5,352 nt of DNA from Bacteroidota bacterium (lineage in GTDB: Bacteria; Bacteroidota; Bacteroidia; Bacteroidales; B39-G9), in assembly GCA_003648455.1 (NCBI GenBank), contig QMPG01000245.1, positions 1-5,352 on the forward strand. The letters are read 5' to 3'. The position numbers and the translations under genes are program-made. The notes below the pieces were generated by a model, which made no database searches, was not told the origin of the DNA, and saw only the letters and a program-made list of their open reading frames with translations. Below, one piece after another: positions 1 through 4,855 of the stretch; the first letter of the stretch is position 1; every line of letters begins with the position of its first letter.

Positions 1-100
1 AAAGTTCACGCGGCAGAAATTTTATAAGAAAAGAAATCTTATCTCAATAAAGCTTGTCGGGCTTATATCCGTCAGCTGACGGACGCAGGTTCAAGTTCCG
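1..100 (+). ncRNA. Possible tmRNA (ssrA) or tRNA 3'-end remnant, partial
   Basis: Positions 55-66 hold an AAGCTTGT then a CTTAT element. After a 14-base gap comes GGACGCAGGTTCAAGTTC (81-98), which resembles the order found near the 3' end of Bacteroidota tmRNAs (AAGCxTGT, GCTTAT, GGACGnGGGTTCRA). The GGTTCAA core is typical of a T-loop. However, the T-stem is poor: with stem GCAGG the partner TCCGT gives wobbles and one mismatch, and no acceptor strand ending in CCA follows. An intrinsic terminator at 138-163 fits the end of an RNA gene on this strand. The comparison is from memory of the family, and the left part lies outside the window. It may be a damaged copy left by integration at ssrA, or chance similarity. 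Confidence 0.27.
68..83. repeat. Perfect 16-bp palindrome centred on CAGCTG
   Basis: TCCGTCAGCTGACGGA reads the same on both strands. Its arms (TCCGTC and GACGGA) recur exactly in the hairpin at 97-112, and its core recurs in GCCAGCTGGC at 1849-1858. This suggests a dispersed intergenic palindrome family rather than chance. Confidence 0.7.
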
Positions 101-112
101 TCAAAAGACGGA
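97..112. repeat. Hairpin TCCGTC-AAAA-GACGGA
   Basis: The 6-bp arms are identical to those of the palindrome at 68-83, but the central four bases are AAAA instead of AGCT. The 13 bases between the two copies contain the T-loop-like GGTTCAA. The right arm of the first copy can also pair with the left arm of this one, giving mutually exclusive folds. Confidence 0.7.
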
Positions 113-137
113 CACGCCTTATTCCCTCGATACAACG

Positions 138-163
138 AAAGCCGCTGATAAAGCGGCTTTTTT
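138..163 (+). terminator. Intrinsic terminator
   Basis: Stem AAAGCCGC (138-145) pairs perfectly with GCGGCTTT (153-160) across a 7-base loop. The T-run continues to 163. It would end a plus-strand transcript entering from the left, probably the RNA-like element at 1-100. On the minus strand the stem also has T-rich flanking sequence, so it may work in both directions. Confidence 0.8.
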
Positions 164-164
164 A

Positions 165-282
165 ATTGTAAAATAATTTGTTTTTTTGAAAATTCACGCT
201 TCTCAAGTTTTGATGAAAATAAATGCCAATATTCGTCTTTTAGTGGCGATATTCTTGCGAAAAATTGTTTTATTGTTATCAT
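165..282 (-). pseudogene. N-terminal stump of a Crp/Fnr-family transcription regulator
   Basis: Translation from the ATG at 280-282 gives about 40 residues typical of the start of Bacteroidota Crp/Fnr-like regulators. It has an FxxISPLxxE segment (residues 8-17), then WxLFSSKL (19-26) and KREFSKKQIILQ (28-39). This part forms the lead-in helix and first strand of the cyclic-nucleotide-binding-like beta-roll. The match stops at about residue 39-40, exactly where the terminator region at 138-163 begins. The open frame runs on to a stop at 91, but that tail is only the repeats and hairpins read in reverse. The rest of the sensor domain and the whole helix-turn-helix domain, normally about 190 residues in total, are missing. 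A near-match to the promoter box (TATCTTTA) lies about 10 bases upstream of the ATG, with no clear Shine-Dalgarno. A functional product is very unlikely. Confidence 0.72.
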
Positions 283-326
283 TTTTTTTATAAAGATAAA
301 TATTTATTTGTAATTGGCTGTATTTT

Positions 327-389
327 GCTTAACGTACTTGGCTATGTGTAGTGCGGGTTTTATAGCTCTTCATTTCCAAATCGTTATGT
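327..389 (-). repeat. attC-like imperfect dyad downstream of the nuclease gene
   Basis: Read on the minus strand, the element starts 10 bases after the nuclease stop codon. It contains ACATAAC (383-389), CCAA/TTGG inner arms (376-379 and 338-341) and ends with GTTAAGC (327-333). GTTAAGC fits the integron R' consensus GTTRRRY exactly, and ACATAAC fits RYYYAAC with one mismatch. TAACG (330-334) pairs with CGTTA (382-386), and a nested GCTAT/ATAGC stem (341-345 and 362-366) is an alternative inner pairing. Length (63 bp) and position just after a gene suit an attC site. It could equally be a dispersed repeat of Bacteroidota genomes. No integrase is visible. Confidence 0.4.
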
Positions 390-398
390 CGTTTATTT

Positions 399-1463
399 TT
401 ATTCATTATTTTCATTTTTATCACTCTCGCCCGCATTGCTTATAGCCGTTGTTGTAGCCAGTTCTATCTCTTCAATCGTTGGTAATTCTGATTTAATTTC
501 TTTTGGTATAGCTTTACTTAACTTAAATTCAGCAACACCTATCGGTTGCGACATTCCTCGCAATGCATATTCTGCTTCAATTTTATTTCTTTCCTTACAC
601 AATAAAATTCCAATTGTAGGATTATCATCTTTTGATTTTAAAACATCATCAACCGCTGATAAATAAAAGTTCAATTTGCCGGCATATTCTGCCTTAAATT
701 CCTTGGCTTTTAATTCTATAACAACATAACAGCGTAATTTGGTATGATAAAAAAGTAGATCAATATAATAATCTTTTTTGCCTATTTCCAGATGATATTG
801 TCTGCCGACAAACGCAAATCCTTTTCCTAATTCTAATAAAAAACGAGTTATGTGTTTTGTTAATTGTTCTTCAATGCTTTTTTCGTCAGCATCTTTTTTT
901 AGTGTTAGAAAATCAAATAAATATGGGTCTTTTAAGGTTTGATTAGTTAAATCTGAGTTTGGTTGAGGCAAAGAATGTGAAAAATTTGTCACTGCATTTC
1001 CTTTTCTTTTAAACAAATCACTTTCTATTTGTAAACCTAAAATATCCCTAGACCAGTTATTTTCAAGTGTTTCATTCAAATAAAATATTGCCTCGTTTAT
1101 ATTCTGTGATTTGCTAATTATCAGCATATTATGTCCCCAAGGAATTTGTGCAACAAGTCGTTGCACTTTTTCAAAATCTAATTTGTAAAAACTGTAAAAT
1201 TTCTTCATATAAAATAGATTTCTTCTTGAAAATCCTTTCATATTTGGAAATTCAGCTTTTAAATCTTTTGATAAATTCTCAACAATGGAATTACCCCAAC
1301 CTTTTATTTCTTGTTTTTCAAAAATATCTTTTCCTATTTCCCAATAAAGTTTAATTAATTCTGAATTAGCTGATAGTGCAGCTTTTATTTGTGTTGTTCG
1401 TATTTTTGATTTTAAGTTGTTAAGCCATTCTAAATAATTGGTATGTTGTTTATCTAATTTCAT
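399..1463 (-). CDS. DUF1016 family PDDEXK nuclease (YhcG-like)
   Basis: This 354-residue protein is close to full family length and has both parts of the family. The N-terminal DUF1016 region (about 10-150) has the conserved KGFSRRNLFYMKKFY block (76-90) and the IPWGHN motif (107-112). The C-terminal PDDEXK fold (about 175-330) shows YYIDLLFYH (232-240), with D235 as the probable metal ligand, followed by IELK (249-252), the E-x-K catalytic signature, and AGKLNFYL (261-268). The family is predicted to cleave DNA and is often found in defence or mobile regions beside restriction-modification genes. Its substrate is not settled, and no such partner is present here. A serine/acidic tail of about 20 residues (336-354) follows the nuclease domain. 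The ATG at 1461-1463 is preceded by AAAAGG (1471-1476) and a TATATTTG box, supporting this start. The attC-like dyad just after the stop hints at cassette-type acquisition. Confidence 0.9.
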   Translation of the reverse strand: MKLDKQHTNYLEWLNNLKSKIRTTQIKAALSANSELIKLYWEIGKDIFEKQEIKGWGNSIVENLSKDLKAEFPNMKGFSRRNLFYMKKFYSFYKLDFEKVQRLVAQIPWGHNMLIISKSQNINEAIFYLNETLENNWSRDILGLQIESDLFKRKGNAVTNFSHSLPQPNSDLTNQTLKDPYLFDFLTLKKDADEKSIEEQLTKHITRFLLELGKGFAFVGRQYHLEIGKKDYYIDLLFYHTKLRCYVVIELKAKEFKAEYAGKLNFYLSAVDDVLKSKDDNPTIGILLCKERNKIEAEYALRGMSQPIGVAEFKLSKAIPKEIKSELPTIEEIELATTTAISNAGESDKNENNE

Positions 1464-1480
1464 TTATTTTCCTTTTACTA

Positions 1481-1488
1481 CAAATATA
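1481..1488 (-). promoter_or_regulatory. Bacteroidota -7 promoter box of the nuclease gene
   Basis: On the minus strand this reads TATATTTG, an exact match to the Bacteroidota sigma-A -7 consensus TAnnTTTG. It lies 17 bases upstream of the ATG. The implied start point, near 1476-1478, sits at the edge of the AAAAGG ribosome site, leaving a very short leader. No convincing TTG -33 element is seen. Confidence 0.5.
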
Positions 1489-1557
1489 GCATTTCATCAT
1501 TAATTGCTAAAATATTTTTCTATTTCTGCTATTTCAGTTCAATTGGCTACAACAATT

Positions 1558-1583
1558 AAATAAACGGACAATTCCGTTTATTT
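1558..1583. repeat. 11-bp perfect inverted repeat
   Basis: AAATAAACGGA and TCCGTTTATTT flank a 4-base centre (CAAT). It lies about 95 bases upstream of the nuclease start. It could be an operator or a weak bidirectional terminator. The stem is AT-rich with a short GC block and no clean T-run beyond the stem. Confidence 0.55.
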
Positions 1584-1770
1584 CCATTATAATAATATTT
1601 GTATTTGTCTTAATATCAAGTGAAAAAACTTTAAGTCCTTAAAGAAATTGGTTTTTTGTATAACAAATGTGTAGCAAAAAAGGCATTGTTTTAAATACAG
1701 TTTTTTATTACTGTGGTAAATTTACAAAATTTGTTTGAGCTACCAAATAATCTTATGGTTTTTGTTTTTA

Positions 1771-1860
1771 ACCCGCTTTATCATGAAATTCACTTCGTTT
1801 TTGCATGAATTAGCGATGGATAGTGGAAAGTAAAGCGGGAACCGAACCGCCAGCTGGCAG
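1771..1860. repeat. Repeat-like block: 9-bp inverted repeat plus GCCAGCTGGC palindrome
   Basis: CCCGCTTTA (1772-1780) and TAAAGCGGG (1831-1839) are perfect inverted repeats enclosing 50 bases. Inside, CATGAAATT and CATGAATTA occur as near-direct repeats. The 10-bp palindrome GCCAGCTGGC (1849-1858) follows immediately and shares the CAGCTG core with the 68-83 palindrome. GC content is locally higher than in the surroundings. The block looks like a non-coding dispersed intergenic repeat; target-site duplications are not apparent. Confidence 0.5.
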
Positions 1861-2048
1861 TGAGCTCTCGCAAGTAAACCCTGCATTAAAAGTACCCAAA
1901 TTCGGGCTTATTAAAAACAACAAATTTATTGGTAATTCTTAAGCGTAGAAAAATCATGAATTTTTCGGGTTAAGTTAGAACATCCATAGGTAAAGTCATT
2001 AAAAACCAGTATACTCTTACATAATTTAAAATTAATTTGTAATGAAAA

Positions 2049-2090
2049 CTGCCAAGTCTATATAGAATCGCTTTCTTTAAGACTTGACAG
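2049..2090 (-). terminator. Candidate terminator of the hsp20-YfdX cluster
   Basis: On the minus strand CTGTCAAGTCT and AGACTTGGCAG form an 11-bp stem with one mismatch around a 20-base loop, followed by TTTTC. It begins 59 bases past the YfdX stop codon. The loop is long and the T-run short, so efficiency is uncertain. Confidence 0.5.
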
Positions 2091-2149
2091 CTCAAATTTT
2101 GCTACAATTAAACATACTATTCCCTTTTTTACTCGAATTGATTCTAAAA

Positions 2150-3085
2150 TTAAGTAATTATCTTATCCTTAAAAGTGCTTAACTTCTCAATTATATCATC
2201 GAAAAGTCCTTGTGAATCACTATCTGCCTTGACAGATTTTCGAATTCCATTAATAGCATCGTTTAATTCTTTGTATTTCTTGTCACGATTTCCATAGCCT
2301 AACTCTTCTGCCAAAGTCAATTGGTATTCAGCATTCTCTAATAAAGTTAAGACTTCTTTTTTCTTAACTTCGTCTTTGGCATCTTGTTTTTTTGCCTTTT
2401 CTAGCAATGATTCTGCCCTAAGTATAGGTAATGGAATACGTTTTTCTGAAATTACTAATGTATTTAATGCTGTTTGCAAGGTTTCCTTAGCCAAATCAAT
2501 TTCATTGTTTTCTAAGAATGAAGCACTTAGTTTTAGAGCATCAGGATAAGTAAGAATTGGGATACTTACGGTTTCTATTCTGACTTCACTTCCCAGCTTG
2601 GCTATCTCATCTCGAAGTACTTGATAATAATCGTCTTCTATTGCCTTTTTTATAGCTTTCTTAATCGTCTTAATGCTTTCCAAATCTCCTTGAAAATCTT
2701 CTGTTTTAATGCTATTCTTAATTGGTATCAATACTAAATCTTCATCTCGAGCCAGAAGAACTTCCAATTTGCCTACTCCTCTCTCGATTAGATCGATGGC
2801 TTTGTCTTTGTTTCCATCTTCAATAGCTACCAATGCTTTGTATGTTAAGTCAATAGCAGAAACGCCTTCTTCAATTAATTTAACCTTTCGTTTATTTATT
2901 TCTCTTATGGACTTGGATTGAACTTCGGCATTCAATGAATCCATATCCATGCCAAGTTCATTTGATTTTTCCATGTTTACTTCCTCACGTGCCTGAGTAA
3001 TTTTATTTTTTTCGGTTTTACTGTTACAACCATCAACAATTCCCATTACCAGTAGAGCTGCTAAAAGAACATTTAGAGTTTTCAT
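2150..3085 (-). CDS. YfdX family lipoprotein
   Basis: The 311-residue product carries a YfdX-family domain. Diagnostic stretches are LEVLLARDEDLVLIP (107-121), a TVSIPILTYPDALKL block (172-186), ALNTLV (206-211), RIPLPILRAESLL (216-228) and AEYQLTLAEELGYG (252-265). The first 20 residues form a signal peptide ending in the lipobox VDGC, with Cys20 as lipidation site; Asp at -2 is unusual. A charged linker (21-55) would tether the helical domain to the membrane. It is about 100 residues longer than E. coli YfdX, mainly from the linker and a C-terminal helical tail (about 266-311). YfdX is under acid-response (EvgA) control in E. coli and its copies belong to the proteobacterial locus of heat resistance; its biochemical role is unclear. 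It is last in the cluster, 43 bp after the small lipoprotein gene. No Shine-Dalgarno is visible, but the signal peptide fixes the start. Confidence 0.88.
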   Translation of the reverse strand: MKTLNVLLAALLVMGIVDGCNSKTEKNKITQAREEVNMEKSNELGMDMDSLNAEVQSKSIREINKRKVKLIEEGVSAIDLTYKALVAIEDGNKDKAIDLIERGVGKLEVLLARDEDLVLIPIKNSIKTEDFQGDLESIKTIKKAIKKAIEDDYYQVLRDEIAKLGSEVRIETVSIPILTYPDALKLSASFLENNEIDLAKETLQTALNTLVISEKRIPLPILRAESLLEKAKKQDAKDEVKKKEVLTLLENAEYQLTLAEELGYGNRDKKYKELNDAINGIRKSVKADSDSQGLFDDIIEKLSTFKDKIIT

Positions 3086-3128
3086 GATAATATATATTTA
3101 ACGGTTAAACAATCAATTTGTGTTACAA

Positions 3129-3581
3129 CTATTTTTTTTGAAATTGCTGGTTGAAAAACTGATTCTTTAAGGAATCCATTTCTTGAAACATTCTTTCAGT
3201 CTGTTCCATGTTTTTCCTAAATCTTTCAGTAAAAAAGTCTTTTTTATAAAAATCATATTTCATTAAACTATCTTCAAAGAACAAGTCATTAAAATATGAT
3301 TTGTGTGAAAAAGGATACTGTAAATAAAACAATTTCTTAAAATTATTAAAAATGCTATCTTCTGTAATTGAATCGTTTTCGATATTTGAGTAGAAGTAAG
3401 TATAAGTTGAATCGTACCTTATAAGATTACCATCCTTGTCGTACTCTTTGTTTACTCTTATATCTTCTTTTGGTTCATTTTTAAAGCCACTTAACTTATC
3501 GTTTTTGATCTGTTTTTCCTGTCCATTGCAGCTACTTAAGATTAATGTAACAGCAATGAATAATATCCATTTGCGTTTCAT
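3129..3581 (-). CDS. Small lipoprotein of unknown function in sHsp/YfdX cluster
   Basis: I do not recognise a named family. The 150-residue protein starts with a clear lipoprotein signal peptide: KRK, a hydrophobic core (5-14) and lipobox LSSC with Cys18. Next comes a lysine-rich linker (20-40). An NKEYDKDGNLIRYDSTY stretch (44-60) resembles a single YD-type repeat seen in Bacteroidota envelope proteins. The C-terminal half is very rich in Phe, Tyr and charged residues (about 80-125) and ends in a Met/Gln-rich amphipathic helix (124-149). It is probably anchored at the inner or outer membrane, facing the periplasm. The gene lies 30 bp after the second hsp20 and 43 bp before the YfdX gene, implying co-transcription. 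AGGA sits very close to the ATG, so the ribosome site is weak. The aromatic and Met-rich helix could bind unfolded proteins, but that is speculation. Confidence 0.82.
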   Translation of the reverse strand: MKRKWILFIAVTLILSSCNGQEKQIKNDKLSGFKNEPKEDIRVNKEYDKDGNLIRYDSTYTYFYSNIENDSITEDSIFNNFKKLFYLQYPFSHKSYFNDLFFEDSLMKYDFYKKDFFTERFRKNMEQTERMFQEMDSLKNQFFNQQFQKK

Positions 3582-3611
3582 AATCCTATATTTTAATTAT
3601 TAAACAATTAG

Positions 3612-4052
3612 TTATTCAATAGCAATTTGTTTTTTGTTTTCAATATAGCCTGCTTTTTTAGCCACTTTAATTGATAGAACTCCATTTTTCATTTCTGCCT
3701 GAATTTTATCCTGGTCGGCGCTTTCAGGTAATTGAAACATACGCTGAAAAGAAGCATAACCATATTCTCGGCGCATCCAATTTTTCTTTTTATCTTCTTT
3801 TTCATATTGTTTCTCTGATGATACAACCAAACAATCATTTTGGACTTCTATTTTCACGTCTTTCTTGTCTAAGCCAGGCAGGGCAACACTAACCTCAAAG
3901 GCTTTGTCGGCATCAGCAATATTTACCGATGGGACTACCGATACTTCTTGCTCCTTAGAAACCTTATCGGTAATCTTTTTGCCCAAAAATTTCTCTACTA
4001 TATTCGGGAATTTGGGCTTGATATCTGTGATATTCCATTTAAACAGTTTCAT
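3612..4052 (-). CDS. Small heat shock protein, Hsp20 family (second copy)
   Basis: This 146-residue protein is a typical ATP-independent holdase that binds unfolding proteins in the cytoplasm as large oligomers. The alpha-crystallin domain spans about 40-130. It starts at PSVNI (41-45), contains ALPGLDKKDVKIEV (57-70), a RREYGYASFQR block (94-104), LPE (108-110) and the closing NGVLSI (123-128). The C-terminal tail has the I-x-I oligomer-docking motif as QIAI (142-145). The N-terminal arm (1-40) is unlike the first copy: lysine-rich, without the PSLFDRF motif, and it differs mainly where substrate binding is set. A single Cys74 lies in the domain. It starts 77 bp after the first hsp20, beyond a hairpin, and has only a weak GAAAAG ribosome site. 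It has no clear promoter of its own, so expression probably depends on read-through. Confidence 0.93.
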   Translation of the reverse strand: MKLFKWNITDIKPKFPNIVEKFLGKKITDKVSKEQEVSVVPSVNIADADKAFEVSVALPGLDKKDVKIEVQNDCLVVSSEKQYEKEDKKKNWMRREYGYASFQRMFQLPESADQDKIQAEMKNGVLSIKVAKKAGYIENKKQIAIE

Positions 4053-4087
4053 AGCTTTTCATTTTAAAAAATTAATAATTAATGATT

Positions 4088-4123
4088 AAAAGTCAGCCAA
4101 CCCTTTAAGGCTGGCTGACTTTT
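4088..4123. terminator. Hairpin terminator/attenuator between the two hsp20 genes
   Basis: AAAAGTCAGCCA (4088-4099) pairs perfectly with TGGCTGACTTTT (4112-4123) around a 12-base loop. Past the stem the plus strand continues with four more T's, while on the minus strand the T-run is only the four inside the stem. For minus-strand transcription it would partially end transcripts after the first hsp20 and also protect its 3' end. Confidence 0.75.
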
Positions 4124-4129
4124 TTTTAA

Positions 4130-4567
4130 TTACTTAATTTCAATTTGTTTTGTTGGCTTTGGTTTAGCTTCTTCTTTTTTAGGAATGTTAATTGATAGTA
4201 TTCCATTTTCATACTTAGCCGAAATTTTTTCATTTTCTACTGTTTCTGGAAGTGTGAATGAACGACTAAATGATTGATAACTAAACTCTCTTCGAGTAAA
4301 TTGCTGACCTTCTTTAGTTTCTTTTTCAATCTCTTTTTCAGAAGAAATTGTCAACACACTGTTGTTTAATTCTATTTTAAAATCTTTTTTATCCAAGCCC
4401 GGTGCTGACATTTCAACTTCGAAACCATCTTTATCTTCCTTTATATTTACGGCAGGAAGTGTAGTGTTAGTGTTTGAATAATTACGGTTTGTCCAATCAA
4501 ATAAATCATTTTCTAAAAATCGGTCGAACAAACTAGGCATTTGGTTTGAAAATTTTACTAATGACAT
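4130..4567 (-). CDS. Small heat shock protein, Hsp20 family (first copy)
   Basis: This 145-residue holdase chaperone has the N-terminal arm typical of Bacteroidota Hsp20 proteins: MPSLFDRFLENDLFDW (10-25). The alpha-crystallin domain spans about 38-130, with LPAVNI (37-42), APGLDKKDFKIEL (55-67), the RREFSYQSFSRSF block (92-104) and LPE (106-108), ending in NGILSI (121-126). A short Lys/Pro/Glu linker leads to the I-x-I motif QIEI (141-144). It shares PGLDKKD with the downstream copy but has a different arm, so the two could form mixed oligomers. The ATG is set by a strong GGAGGA 7 bases upstream, making it the best-translated gene of the cluster on sequence alone. No CIRCE element is seen near it. 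The leader (about 70 bases or more) contains a possible promoter at 4639-4647. Confidence 0.95.
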   Translation of the reverse strand: MSLVKFSNQMPSLFDRFLENDLFDWTNRNYSNTNTTLPAVNIKEDKDGFEVEMSAPGLDKKDFKIELNNSVLTISSEKEIEKETKEGQQFTRREFSYQSFSRSFTLPETVENEKISAKYENGILSINIPKKEEAKPKPTKQIEIK

Positions 4568-4574
4568 AATTTAA

Positions 4575-4580
4575 TCCTCC
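4575..4580 (-). promoter_or_regulatory. Strong Shine-Dalgarno of first hsp20
   Basis: GGAGGA on the minus strand, 7 bases before the ATG. It is unusual here: the other genes of the cluster have weak or no complementarity to 16S rRNA, as is common in Bacteroidota. It implies preferential translation of the first chaperone. Confidence 0.75.
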
Positions 4581-4638
4581 ATACTTTAAGTTAAACAATT
4601 AATTTAATTCTCGATTAATATATTTTCAAAAGAAATGC

Positions 4639-4647
4639 CAAATTATA
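4639..4647 (-). promoter_or_regulatory. Candidate promoter box of the hsp20 cluster
   Basis: The minus strand reads TATAATTTG, a near-match to TAnnTTTG with one extra base, about 70 bases upstream of the first hsp20 ATG. No clear -33 TTG is seen. It is the best box I can find in the leader. Confidence 0.25.
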
Positions 4648-4702
4648 GAGCGAACTAATGAGGTATTTATTTTTTTGTTGATTTACAATTAGTTGCTTTT
4701 TT

Positions 4703-4730
4703 GGGGGATGAAAAAGGATGTTTCACCCCC
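4703..4730. promoter_or_regulatory. GC-rich hairpin upstream of hsp20 cluster
   Basis: GGGGG (4703-4707), a bulged A, then TGAAA (4709-4713) pairs with TTTCA-CCCCC (4721-4730) around a 7-base loop. The G5/C5 stem stands out in very AT-rich surroundings. No T-run follows on either strand, so it is not an ordinary intrinsic terminator. It lies about 135 bases before the hsp20 ATG and after the EEP remnant. An operator or leader structure is possible. Confidence 0.45.
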
Positions 4731-4855
4731 TGTCATCTTGACTATTTATAATATTGTAATACTGTCAAAATGATTGACTTACATGTCAATATTTCACTTT
4801 TATTTAAAGTATTTTTACTTTTTTTGTTGGAATGTCTGATTTGTAGTACTATGTT

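Larger units (their letters stand above)
1464..2149. other. 686-bp gene-free region between nuclease and YfdX genes
   Basis: I see no coding region or recognisable protein fragment on either strand. From left to right it holds the nuclease promoter (1481-1488), an 11-bp inverted repeat (1558-1583), a repeat-like block (1771-1860) and the hairpin that probably ends the YfdX operon (2049-2090). The stretches 1590-1770 and 1865-2040 show nothing I can interpret. Confidence 0.6.

Noticed and set aside
91..164. C-terminal part of the small open frame starting at 282
   Set aside because: This part is the terminator, the hairpins and the RNA-like region read in reverse; it has no regulator homology.
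436..1354. Plus-strand open frames within the nuclease gene
   Set aside because: They lie opposite a well-supported nuclease with intact motifs and show no recognisable family features.
1590..2040. Hidden gene or gene fragment in the long gap
   Set aside because: Reading the strands shows frequent stops and no recognisable protein motifs; only repeat-like structure is supported.
3671..4089. Plus-strand open frames across the second hsp20
   Set aside because: They are antisense to a clear Hsp20 gene and one runs into the intergenic AT-rich stretch; no family signal.
4703..4730. Intrinsic terminator of the EEP gene
   Set aside because: On the minus strand the stem is followed by A's rather than T's, and on the plus strand no T-run follows.
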